Assembly (NCBI GenBank): GCA_003439945.1
Contig: QVRM01001034.1
Span: forward strand, 58,279-122,278
Source of the DNA: Dermanyssus gallinae
Taxonomy: Eukaryota > Arthropoda > Arachnida > Mesostigmata > Dermanyssidae
Direction: 5' to 3'
DNA length: 64,000 nt
The position numbers and the translations under genes were made by a program. Shown here in pieces: positions 46,257 through 56,261 of the stretch (the first letter of the stretch is position 1; the number at the start of each line of letters is the position of its first letter). Under the pieces are notes generated by a model. It was not told the origin of the DNA, ran no database searches, and worked only from the letters and a program-made list of their open reading frames with translations.

Positions 46257-47768
46257 GTAGTTCATAAGTTCTTAGAATGGCTTTTTAGAATTCGAATTTT
46301 GGCACGCTTTCACCGCTAATAGGAACTGCAACTTTTCGACTGCTAGCACTCAATATATTATGGTGATTGGCCGTTGCGATTTCGTTTGATAGCTTTTCCC
46401 GTGCAACGTATCGGCGTGATTTTTAAAAATGGAGAAAAAAGAGTTTCGAGTGGTTATCAAGCATTTTTATTTCAAAGGTTGGAATGCGACCCAAGTAAAA
46501 ATTGAGTTAGACGAGACGTACAGTGACTCTGCGCCATGTTTTGCCACTGTTTCCAACTGGATTAATGTGTTAAAAAAAGGTCGCAGGAAGCACCGAGGAT
46601 GAACTACGTCCAGGAGGCCAAAAAACGGCAACTAATGAGGAAAACGTAGAGAAAGTGCGAAAATTCTTGGCACAGATAAGCGAATGAACATTAAGGAAAT
46701 AGCGGAGGCATTAGGGAGTAGTTTACGCAGTGTGCATTTTATCCTACACGAAAACTTGAAGATGAAAGAGCTTAGAGCAAAATGGCTGCCGCATTTGCTC
46801 AACCAAGGCCAAAAAAACGCGCCTGTTTTGGCTTTACAGCAAAATTTGGCCAAGATGTAGAACAATCTGTCGGATTTTTGGTGCAGATTCATGACCGTCG
46901 ATAAAAGCCGGGTTCATCACTACACTCCCGAGACCCAAGAAGCATCTTGCCAATGGTGTGCACCTGATGAAGGACCTCCGAAGAGGGTGCGGACAACGGC
47001 ATTGACCGAAAAGGTGATGGCTACAGTTTTTTAAGACCAACGTAGAATAATGCTGGTCGACTACCTTGAGAGCTGTAAAACGATCACAGGAGAATATTAT
47101 GCAAGACTGTTGGACTGCCGTTAGCAAGAACTCATCGTGAAACGGCCCGCTTTGCAGAAGAAGGTTGTCCCGTTTCACCAGGGCAATGCTCCTGCACACA
47201 AGTCCCGGCAAGCATCGGCAAAACTGGCCCAACTGAGGTTCGAACTTATTGAACAACCCTTCTATTCTCCAGACCTGGCCCCCTCTGATTATTTCCTCTT
47301 CGGACATTTGAAGAATACTCTCGGTGGAAAGCGTTTTTCCAGCAATGAAGAGGTTAAGGCTGCTGTCAATGCCTATTTTCAGTCTATCGACGCGGAATTC
47401 TACTCAAGAGGTATGAAAGCTCTGAAAACTCGGTGGAAAAAGTGTATTGAGCTTCTCGGGGAGTATATCGAATAAGAAAAATTTAAAAACATGATTTGGA
47501 AAATTCTCGGTTTTCATTCTAAGAACTTATTGAACTACCTGTATATATATATATATATATATATATAGTAACATTAGGTACTACCCTGTTAGTTATTATT
47601 AAACGATAATCGAAAGCAACATACATCACCGCTGTTCAGCTGATCGACCTTGCCCGTCTTGGCATTCTTGAAGACGATGCTCTGGTCGGTCATCTTGAGG
47701 CGGCCGTTCGACATTCCGCCCTTATCCTCCTTCCACACATCGCCGAATTCGAACACCGAGTTCACCAT
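38462..47768 (-). CDS. SSRP1: FACT complex subunit SSRP1
   Basis: FACT (SSRP1 with SPT16) loosens and rebuilds nucleosomes during transcription and replication in the nucleus. Eleven coding exons, all GT-AG: 47768-47625, 45815-45681, 45156-45037, 44579-44336, 43676-43505, 43114-42964, 41766-41605, 41063-40722, 40192-40060, 39559-39273, 38842-38462. They sum to 2,271 bases, giving 756 residues, close to animal SSRP1 (about 710-725). Domain order: N-terminal dimerisation PH-like domain (1-about 110); middle double PH (about 190-425) with [38 protein letters not shown] and [14 protein letters not shown]; acidic stretch (about 450-515); basic linker; one HMG box (about 563-630, [13 protein letters not shown]); Ser/Asp/Lys tail with [12 protein letters not shown]. 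No frame break. Identification is firm. Confidence 0.97.
39025..39051. repeat. (TA)n microsatellite in SSRP1 intron
   Basis: TA run flanked by GACAAT on the left and ATTGTC on the right, a 6-base inverted pair. Confidence 0.9.
39273..39559 (-). CDS. SSRP1: SSRP1 coding exon 10 (HMG box)
   Basis: Residues 535-630. A Lys/Arg/Glu-rich lead, then the HMG box from [19 protein letters not shown] through [20 protein letters not shown] to DMEEYR. The HMG box binds the DNA minor groove and bends it. Acceptor TTTTTCCAG|GCATGG, donor TATCGG|GTGAGT. Confidence 0.95.
40060..40192 (-). CDS. SSRP1: SSRP1 coding exon 9
   Basis: Residues 491-534 plus one base: [20 protein letters not shown] to KTKTIAEP. Acidic then basic linker, the likely phosphorylation and nuclear-import part. 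Donor AACCCG|GTGAGT. Confidence 0.92.
40287..40315. repeat. (TA)n microsatellite left of foldback element
   Basis: Pure TA run ending exactly where the foldback element at 40316 begins. A second run (40396-40411) lies just past its other end. Confidence 0.9.
40316..40391. mobile_element. 76-bp foldback element (MITE-like), copy 1
   Basis: Arms GGGCTACAAAAAAGGTTTTT-CGGTTTTGT and ACAAAACCG-AAAAAACTTTTTTGTAGACCC pair almost fully over 29-30 bases, leaving a loop of about 16 bases (CCGTAGAGAATCATTA). TA arrays touch both sides. A diverged copy is at 63787-63858. Lies in the SSRP1 intron between coding exons 8 and 9. No coding capacity. Confidence 0.7.
40722..41063 (-). CDS. SSRP1: SSRP1 coding exon 8
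   Basis: Residues 377-490: [17 protein letters not shown] to DDFNPDK, phase 0/0. It closes the middle PH pair and begins the acidic stretch, with [18 protein letters not shown]. Confidence 0.93.
41359..41379. repeat. (TA)n microsatellite in SSRP1 intron
   Basis: Short pure TA run in the intron between coding exons 7 and 8. Confidence 0.9.
41605..41766 (-). CDS. SSRP1: SSRP1 coding exon 7
   Basis: Residues 323-376: [13 protein letters not shown] to PPVHIRFEE, phase 0/0. Includes [20 protein letters not shown]. Donor GAAGAG|GTGCGC. Confidence 0.93.
42964..43114 (-). CDS. SSRP1: SSRP1 coding exon 6
   Basis: Finishes the split Arg codon, then [16 protein letters not shown] to HSVALVK (residues 273-322). 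Donor GTCAAG|GTGAGA. Confidence 0.93.
43505..43676 (-). CDS. SSRP1: SSRP1 coding exon 5
   Basis: Residues 215-271 plus two bases: [39 protein letters not shown]. Acceptor TCCGTCTAG|GTC, donor GACGAG|GTAAGC. Confidence 0.93.
44011..44115 (+). repeat. SINE-like family S2, copy 2
   Basis: Shares the body (CGGAGTGTCGCC, then TTGATCGAATTTTCTTTGAG, CG.CGCTCATCGA) with 8110-8217. The B box is decayed (CCTATTTTTG). Lies in an SSRP1 intron, antisense to the gene. Confidence 0.45.
44336..44579 (-). CDS. SSRP1: SSRP1 coding exon 4
   Basis: Residues 134-214 plus one base, from IPLHYVSHC to IQCLTPR. Holds the very conserved [13 protein letters not shown] and ATGDAI blocks of the middle domain. Donor CCCAGAG|GTTCGT is weak. 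Confidence 0.93.
44723..44762. repeat. (TA)n microsatellite in SSRP1 intron
   Basis: Pure TA run; another (44908-44931) follows in the same intron. Confidence 0.95.
45037..45156 (-). CDS. SSRP1: SSRP1 coding exon 3
   Basis: Residues 94-133, [20 protein letters not shown] to NNAFE, phase 0/0. The conserved NWGTV motif is present. Donor TTTGAG|GTATGT. Confidence 0.93.
45681..45815 (-). CDS. SSRP1: SSRP1 coding exon 2
   Basis: Residues 49-93, [12 protein letters not shown] to LKEFFK, phase 0/0. Acceptor TTATCTAG|GTC, donor TTCAAG|GTTTGT. The intron before it (1.8 kb) holds the mariner. Confidence 0.93.
46198..46253. repeat. (TA)n array left of mariner
   Basis: A 56-base pure TA run ending exactly at the left end of the mariner. 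Confidence 0.95.
46254..47541 (+). mobile_element. mariner element, full length, inactive
   Basis: Terminal inverted repeats of about 27 bp: CAGGTAGTTCATAAGTTCTT on the left, and CAGGTAGTTCAATAAGTTCT read inward from the right, with one indel. The length of 1,288 bp is the usual mariner size. TA lies outside both ends, but because both ends abut TA arrays (46198-46253 and 47542-47567) the duplication cannot be told from the microsatellite. Inserted in the first coding intron of SSRP1, antisense to it. Confidence 0.9.
46429..47475 (+). pseudogene. mariner transposase, broken
   Basis: Begins [20 protein letters not shown] and ends [16 protein letters not shown], as in irritans/mauritiana-type mariners. 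The span equals 349 codons, the normal size, but several frame shifts and stops (for example near 46603 and 46685) interrupt it. Of the DD34D catalytic set, the first Asp remains (TVDKS, 46900-46902) and the third remains ([12 protein letters not shown]), but the second is Gly: FHQGNAPAH, where the family has HQDNAP (codon 47182-47184). It cannot make active enzyme. Confidence 0.9.
47542..47567. repeat. (TA)n array right of mariner
   Basis: Pure TA run starting exactly at the right end of the mariner. Confidence 0.95.
47625..47768 (-). CDS. SSRP1: SSRP1 coding exon 1
   Basis: ATG 47768-47766 follows the acceptor directly (TGTTAG|ATGGTG), so the 5' UTR must come from an upstream exon. Encodes residues 1-48, [18 protein letters not shown] to QLNSGD. 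Phase 0 donor GGTGAT|GTATGT. Confidence 0.93.
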
Positions 47769-48106
47769 CTAACATGAACAAGCACATTTACAACTTACAT
47801 TATAAGCAAAAAGTGTTCTCGATTGATGGCAGTGATTTAAGTGGTGATGGAATGCATATTTTTAATATTAATGATGATAACAATGATAATAATAATAATA
47901 AGACGTTACCTATAGCCACTAGTTAAACATATTTCTTTCTTGCCAGTGATTCGTTGCTACTGTCAATACATTTTTGTCTTGATAATATTATTATTATTAC
48001 TATGTTTTAAAATCCACTGATTCATTCCAACATTGGTCACAAGTTAATGTTGTGGCTAGCATCGTCGTATTTTCCAAAACGGCGGAACAAAAATTAATAA
48101 ATAGTG

Positions 48107-48107
<1 letters not shown>

Positions 48108-48152
<45 letters not shown>
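48108..48152. repeat. (TA)n microsatellite in SSRP1 5' intron
   Basis: Pure TA run, with a second at 48198-48229, in the intron between the proposed non-coding exon and the ATG exon. Confidence 0.95.
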
Positions 48153-48154
<2 letters not shown>

Positions 48155-48195
48155 CTTGACCTGTATAATACACATGTCACCCTTTTATATCAGGG

Positions 48196-48235
<40 letters not shown>

Positions 48236-48983
48236 GTATATTAATACCGAGGTATTTTCGTGTGCGGATAGGCCGAGAAGCAAGGCAAGCGGTTTACAAC
48301 CGTCTCTCCAAACATATGATTGTTATTATTAGTAGTGTTTTTACTATTAATTCATTTGAACTACACTCTCGCTCCGAACATATTAGATTGACTATTCCCG
48401 ACAAAACTAAAACAGGACACTTGTCACATCAATTCATTGACAACGCGGATTGACTCTGTCAACGGTAGATTACAAAGTCGAGCAAAAAGCGATACGACGG
48501 CTTTCACTAGCTCGCTATCACAAGGCAGACACAGAAGAAGTGCTCTTGAGGTGAGACTCAAATACGTTACTCAGTTAGAATGGTGTGAGCAAAAGTCGTC
48601 ATCACGCTGTACAATGGCATAGTTCAAGCTATGTAAGGCCCGTTTACTCGGCACACACCTCTACTCGAATGCACCACTGCCCAGCTCGATCGAATCTACA
48701 ATCTCATATCTTCGACATACTTCGACGATTATCGAGAATCACTGGCTAACAGGCTGACCGTTCGGGTTTCAGGCAGAACAGCGAGCTTTTTGGGGAAGCT
48801 GGACAATGATGCGGCCTCCTCGTTCGGAGTGGCCTTGTTCGCCCGCCAATTTTGCCGACTAGTTCCATCTCTACTTTATCTCTATTAGCAAGCTATATCT
48901 TCCTCCTTTGTGTGTTGCATGTTCCTGTACGTCATGAACGCTGAATGTGCCCACCCCCTATTTCGCAAGTGCAATTTGCTTAC

Positions 48984-49130
48984 CGTGTCGTGCGTGAGAA
49001 TGAACGATGTGCCGGGTGAAAACTGCTGACAACTGAGGAGTCTCGAGACGCGAGTCGGTGACGAGTTCGTTCGATCGCTGTGACAACACGCCGCCGAATT
49101 CTACGCACCTCTGCTCAACACTCTCGCTCA
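48984..49130 (-). other. SSRP1: probable non-coding first exon of SSRP1
   Basis: The ATG exon starts with its acceptor, so an upstream exon is required. On the minus strand a good donor, CACGACACG|GTAAGCA, ends at 48984, about 1.2 kb upstream. The exon's far end is not defined; 49130 is a rough guess. The region just above it is (CAA/GTT)n- and (TAC)n-rich. Confidence 0.4.
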
Positions 49131-49184
49131 ACGTCCACACAAGCAGACACAGACGAGAGAGCCACGCAGAGCAAGAAAACAGTC

Positions 49185-49312
49185 TTCTTGTTGTTGTTGC
49201 TACTATTACAACAACAACTACTACTACTACTACTAACAGCAACAACAGGAACAACAATTGCAGCAACAACAGTAACAACAATTGCAGCAACAACAACAAC
49301 AACACGGGCCAC
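49185..49312. repeat. triplet-rich simple sequence near SSRP1 promoter
   Basis: Imperfect (GTT)n, (CTA)n and (CAA)n runs. The long Leu, Thr or Asn frames here are by-products of the triplets. Confidence 0.8.
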
Positions 49313-49339
49313 AGAAACTTAACTTCTTCGTAGTACGTC

Positions 49340-50044
49340 TTTCCACTAATGGGAGGGAGAACGCCGAACTCTACTTAATGAGCTAACGAACTAAGAGTTC
49401 ACCTGTTAATCACTTCGATAGATACACAGGTTCCTCTACCACCATTAAGGCAACACCGGCAAGCAGCATGCGTAACAACAATGCTAAACAAGCGGCGCCC
49501 GGCGTGAGAGCGCCATCGAGGTTCTCTCTATTCGGAACGTCGTCTGCTAGACGGCATGAGTGTTTTTTTTTTTGAGATAGTCTGGGTGTTGGTAGCCGCT
49601 TTTGCACCTAGGTTCATAGAATACGTAGAAATTCGTCCCCGATCGCACAATTGTATTCATCTGCATCTGTCATGATGTTACGAAGCAATGCCAACAAAAG
49701 CAATTGCGTCGACGTTAAATAGGTTGGCTTGTTTTTGTATGAATAGAGTGCTCGCAGACGACGCATTTTAATGCACTCTGTAAACCTGCTACACTAAACT
49801 ATCATCAGCTGTCGTATTTTTGTCGTCGTCGTCGTCGTCGTTAATGCGGAGGCCTTAGTGCGGACGCCAGCCTTTCGACGCGGTTGGCGCCAATATTAGG
49901 AGAGGGCATGAACATCTCTCTCTCTCTTTGTTTGGTTTGTTTGTTTTGGTTGTCGAGCGCTGCAGTCGACAGGTACAAATGAAATTCGCGCGCGAAAAAC
50001 TCGAGTACGGCGCTCGATATAATTCGTACTGGAACTCATATATA

Positions 50045-50131
<87 letters not shown>

Positions 50132-50352
50132 GATATATGATAATATATAGTTATACATACTTAATCTTGATTTATTAAGAATGCAAATGGAGCTACAATT
50201 GTCTCCCGCAAACGTGTGCACTAGGATATTACTCTATCTCGTATAGAGTGGGTTGGGACCACTTCAGCAGCGTGCCCCGGACGGACGCCGCGTTTCCGCG
50301 TTGGACGTCGAGGTCAAGGCGCTGTCTCAAGAAAGCCGCAGATCTCTTGTCT

Positions 50353-50391
<39 letters not shown>

Positions 50392-52556
50392 TATAAGTTT
50401 GCCGAAACGACGGGACAGTTGTTTAAACAAAAATGGTATTTTCTGTTAAATTTATTACTGCTTCGTGAAATGTCTGTTTGTTGTAGTGAAAGCGAAATAT
50501 ACTAAAATGTAGTATACAATGAAGGCTGGCCGAACAGCACTTCACAAAATGCTAGATAACGAACATATCAGCATGCTCAAGACAATTCTACTGCGTCTAA
50601 AAAAGTCCGACGTTGTCTAGCGAAAGAAGAATTGTTGTAACAGTTTGAACAAAAATCGAGATCCTGTGATACTTCATTTTCATCTTATTGGGTTCAATAT
50701 CATGATTTAAAATCATCATGAATTAAATTGTTGCCATTACGCTTATGAAACAAGCGTATTGCGCCTTTCGTGCCGATTCTTTAAGTATCAAATCGATGGT
50801 AGCTTGATACGAGCATCGTAAGTCGTTTCCCGGCCCCCGACGTCGGATTTCCGTATATTCCCATCCATTTAACAGGGCTACGAGCGGCTAACATCCCTCC
50901 CATGTTGCCAGAACTCGGGACTATCAGTATCCGACATCGAGGAGCGGGTAGAAACGGCTTACAATAACCATATAAAATTTAATCAAACTTATAATCCTAA
51001 AATGAGCCTGTTTTTGAATGAGTTTGTTTTATGAGCATAAAAGTAACATTCTTTATTAACATGTTAACGTATTGAACATTAATGAAAAAAAAATGTATTT
51101 TGCACCTATGCGTCTCCTCCAGTCGCGAGACGCAGGCGAATGCATCACGCCACTAGGCTCGACAGAGAAGGTAGCGAGAACAGTTTAAGCGAGAGACTAG
51201 CGAACTCGTAACGGTCGCCGTCCGGTCGTTAGGGTAGTGGACACCACAGGTATATTTGACCAATAGGCGTCATCAGAGATTAGAAAAGTGACCATTTAGC
51301 CGTCCACACTAGGGCACTTTTCAAGACATACTGGAGTCGTCTGCTTAAGACTCAGGTCAATCTGGAAAACACCTGCATCTCAAGTAAATGTGTCTTCCTG
51401 ACTTGCCCGGCCTACCGAAAGGCGGACGCGTCTCCCCCAGTACCGTATGCGATCTTTGTCTTAGATTGATCTAAAAAAGCCCATAAAAAATACGTACATG
51501 CAAAGTGCTATGCGCCGAGAGGCTCTCACTCGACGCCCAACGGGGAAACGTTGCAGCAGTTTTAGGTGAGCTAGGTCAAGCCCGGCTGAGTGAGCTGACG
51601 TGTAAAAGTATACACGTTCATGTACGGTAATTGTCCTTCTCCCAGTGTATATATATATACACGTGTAATAGCAAACAAATCACATAGTTAAATTTGCTCC
51701 AACATATGCAAAGATGTTTTCCAATTTAGAGTGTATTTGAGATTATCTACAAACCGTAGCGATATTGGCTTGATATTATATGTTACCCTCGATCAATGGC
51801 TAATTCGCAAGGCGCTGATATATTGAAGGATGGCCTAGAATTAAAAACAACTTACTTAATTTTTTTTTAATTCTAGTGGCTTTTGCCGTTCGTCTATTTT
51901 GTTCCGTTCACTCGGATACCGGCCTAGTTAAGGTAAGCCTTTGTTGTTGTTGTTAGCCTGATAAGCATCGTCTAGCCCTGTATGCACACTAAATCGACTC
52001 CCCTTATTGTGCAAATAAATGCGTAGTATGCCTTTTTATTGATGATTATTATTGCTATTAATAATAATTATTAGTCAGTACAGTCGTTCTTGTTGTTTCT
52101 GTGGTCTTATTTTGCACTGCTAACTCCACCTGCAATGGCTTTCGTGGAAAAATATGTTGTTTCCCCAAGAAAGTGCAATCACCCACCTACCTACCTGCCC
52201 TACAATAATCTCATAGAAACAAACAATAGTGCCAACGTGGCACAGAGACTCGCGCCATATTCATACTGTTTCAATATACAACTGGTGACGCTTACTCATC
52301 GATGAGTAAGTCTCATATCACCGTCGTCATCATCATCATCACCATGGTTGTCGTGATTGTTGTAAAATAGAATTAGATATTTACGGTGACGCACGCCTCT
52401 TATGCTACCATTAGGGTGTACACAAATACGACGGTTTTAAGAAAATGTAATAAGCATATAAACGGAACCTAGACATAGATTAGCCTTTGCCTTTAAGCCG
52501 CTGGGTTACTGTTATGATTTAGTTCCTTTATTTTACGGAGTTTTATTTATTGAGAA

Positions 52557-52612
<56 letters not shown>

Positions 52613-52929
52613 CTTATAGTGGAATCATTCCCATGTGTGGTACAGATATCGTATCAGCACACACTCACTATATAGGTTACACGTTCATGAAAATTTAGGC
52701 TCAGATCGGCTGAAGCTGGTTGAAGGTGCATGAAGGTCACGAGCGTCGTTGCATGGGTCGGCCGCGTTACATTTGAATCTCCCTCTGCAAACGCAGGGAC
52801 GTTTCAAATGCTGAGAAACTGGACGGTGGAGCGAGGCGTCGATGGGGTCCGGGCATAGGAGCACCAACTGAGAGTAGATCTGACTGATCGGCTCACATCT
52901 CATGATACCAATGGATGATGGAACACTAA
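49340..52929. other. intergenic, SSRP1 to small membrane-protein gene
   Basis: No gene supported. TA arrays at 50040-50150, 50357-50388 and 52560-52611; (GTC)n at about 49824-49842. Minus-strand AATAAA hexamers at 52527-52532 and 52542-52547 could end the gene at 52930. Confidence 0.45.
50040..50150. repeat. compound (TA)n array, about 110 bp
   Basis: TA runs with TATAATA, TATACATA and TATTATA breaks. Confidence 0.9.
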
Positions 52930-53271
52930 TCACTTGCTGAAGACCGAAGCGACGTTCTCCGCGTCGTCTGCGCACGGTGCGAGACGACTCAGCCGGATGA
53001 TGAGCGCCAGTAGAGCGCAGGCGAATGTCATGCCAAGGCCGAACCAAATTACATACGACTGCCATTCAGCAGTAGAAGCCGGTGCAGGATCTTTACCACC
53101 ACCACCACCAGCAACAGCGGCGGCAGCAGCAGCTGTTAGCGGATAGGCGTTAGTAGTAGTAGGCTCGGTGCCCACTGTCTCTCCCAGTATCCTTATTGGC
53201 GCTGACGAGCAACGAGTCCCGTCGATGGGACCAAAGGACGCGGTCTTGAGAAAGTTCTCACCGCCGGGAAC
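52930..53271 (-). CDS. small membrane-protein gene, last exon
   Basis: Acceptor TCGGTGCTCAG|GTTCCC. 113 codons from VPGGENFLKTASFGPIDG through an Ala- and Gly-rich linker to the membrane segment, ending AENVASVFSK and TGA (52932-52930). Confidence 0.55.
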   Translation of the reverse strand, partial: VPGGENFLKTASFGPIDGTRCSSAPIRILGETVGTEPTTTNAYPLTAAAAAAVAGGGGGKDPAPASTAEWQSYVIWFGLGMTFACALLALIIRLSRLAPCADDAENVASVFSK

Positions 53272-53310
53272 CTGAGCACCGAAACAACCATTGGAATATA
53301 CATATATATG

Positions 53311-53398
<88 letters not shown>

Positions 53399-55640
53399 GA
53401 AAATATTGTAATGATTTATTAATAATTTACAATACGTTTGCACACTCGGCAGTGCTCGCCTTATTAAAAATGGTGGTAAAATAAAAAACGTGGTTAAAAA
53501 AATATGTATATACAAATGCATGCACATTTCGCATTCATTGTAGTCAAGGCAATTAATTATGTACGAACCACGCAGAAATGCCCGAGTAAATGGATGCGTG
53601 CAGACAAAAAGCGAAAAATGTAAAACTGAAGTCTGAAGGATACGTATTACCCGGGTAATACGCAGCTGCGATAAGCGAATTAAACAAGCAGGAGTGAGAC
53701 AAACAAAAACCAAGCCGGACTGAGGAGCTCAGTTACAGAGGTTACGCAGAAGTTCTACGTTAGACGCTGTATGGCTTCTACGGAATCACGTAAGAGAGAG
53801 GATGATATACGTTGCATTTATCTATTTATTTATTTTTTCGATTTCGGTAATCTTAATAATCGGACTAACGAACAGCATTATACGGCGTATATATGCTTAG
53901 TCATAACGTCATTACAAGTACGGTGACCAATACGTCCGAAAGCCAGTAATCTAGATAATGATAGTTGCTCGGGCAGATTCGGCTAGACCCTTCCTATCAT
54001 CTTCTATATAACTCATCTAAGGAAGTGCTTCATTTCAGCGCACAGAGCTGATGCAGATCGCGACAGAAGAAGTAAGAGCGCAACTACAACACTCAAGCGA
54101 GAGTGAAGTCCTCTCATCAAGTTAATTAAGACTATGCGGCGATTCTCACTGAGACGGCGAGCCTAAAAGTAACAACAGTCACAATCTTTATAGGGCATCT
54201 TAACTGGTCGAGCTGAACATTGCAGTGAATAGTTTCAGAGAAGAGATTGCCCCTTCCTTCCGCTAGAGTTTTGATGAGCTCGATCCCTAATTAACGAAAA
54301 TCGTCTGTCATTCAGTCGGGTGAAGGCATATTTTTCACCCTACCATGATAGCTCATCATCTACAGTTGTGCTACACCGTGGCACCCATGATCTCGTACTG
54401 GGCGAGACCTATTGAGTTTGTGTTCTTTGAGCCGCTGTAAGAAGCTTCTCGAATTTTGCGGCTAACTGCTCGGGGAAAAGAACAGTCATTAGCTCAGATC
54501 AAAGGAAGCTAAGGATATTTTTACCACTGGTGCATCTGTCTAGAAGACATTTGGTTCGAGGTTAACAGCTGTGCCTCAATGTTTTGCAAAGAGTGCATCC
54601 GAGACGGTTATCACACCCTAGCATACCTTGCCATAAAGAATTCCTCAGTGAGGTACATTAATACAGACTTACCACGAGCTAACAGTGTGTCTACATAGTA
54701 TTCTCTTAGTTCATGATTTTTTTTAACTACTCTCGATTATAGCCAAAATGAAATACCCGGTCGAGCAATTTTTTTTCGGGGAGACAAACGTGTGCATTTG
54801 ATAAAGGTATCAGTGACCGAGACGCGTATACCACTCTAAATAGCAACTCAGCCAAAAGTAATTATCGCGATAGGCACTTATATTTGCTTGACGTTGGTAA
54901 TTACAAGACAATCCGCTGTTCCTGTTTTATAGGCTACATCACCCGTACTTCTAGCGGAATAGCCAGACCGCTGCAAAAGGACTCCACATTCCCCGGAAGT
55001 CTATTTCGTCGCCTACGTGGACGATCTAACACTGATCACCACCTACCGTGACGACGTTCACGCAAAGAAGCAGACACAGCGTGCGACGTGTACGCACGGA
55101 GCCTTAGGGAATATTTAACAATAATTTCACACGCTAAGCCTTTAGTTGGCTCCACAAAAAAACGAGAACAAATACTTCAAGTTGCCTGAACCCGACATTG
55201 CACGGGCAAGTTGCATGGCGTTTACAGCATCCATACAATGCCTCTCAGGACCGATTCCCAGAGCCTTTTTTTTTGTATCATTGAAGTGTTCGGGAATGCA
55301 TGATACGTCTGCCTCGCCGGCATCTAGCAGCGGTTAGTGTGGAACTCACAAACCCACAATGCCCGGATTCCACCGCACCCCTCAGGCACGGAATTGTGTG
55401 ACATTACGTCAACAAGATTCCCTGGGACCTAAGAGTTAGAGAACATGCTTTCATACAACGCCCAAATCAATCCTAGGACAAAGGTTACTATTCGACAGCA
55501 GAATAGACACCATAAACAAGTAGAACCAGCAGTAAAAAGCAGTCCATCCTGGACAGTGAGCGGAATCAAAGCTCCCTGATCTCAAAAAATTTCATCTTCG
55601 GCGTAAGTACAGCCACGGTTCGCTCACCCACCGACTAGGA

Positions 55641-55686
<46 letters not shown>

Positions 55687-56195
55687 GCATCTTTAGGTTT
55701 ATTTGTAAATTAAGCGCTCATCATTGGGTTAGTAGAGGTCACTTGGCGTCACACTTACAATCGAGGCACGGATTTTACTCGGAGGCGCCGACAAGTCTTG
55801 CTGCGTCGTTACCTGTTGAAACCAAACACACACACACACATGTATATATATATATATAAAACATTACTATTGCGTGCGTTGTCAACTCTCTCAAATTTGA
55901 CATCTGAGCTTGTATGGATAAAATTAATCGGAGATGACAAAGCTACCGCTGGTGTCAGTGGCAGCGGATTTCAGGGTTCCGCCGTTCATGTATTCCTCCT
56001 CTCAGAGGTCAAACCATGATTCGATTACAACAACAGATAATGTCGAGTCATCGATGGATTTTCACTGCTTGCATGATATTTTTTCTCTCTGATATATATA
56101 TATCGTAGTGTTGAATGCTTTCAATTATACCAGGCTGTACGCAATTTAGACGTAAAAAAGAATAACATGTTCTATTAAATATTATGCCTTAAAAC

Positions 56196-56261
<66 letters not shown>

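Noticed and set aside
49058..49333. Asn/Thr or Leu/Val frames in (AAC)n and (GTT)n
   Set aside because: Triplet-repeat artefacts near the SSRP1 promoter.
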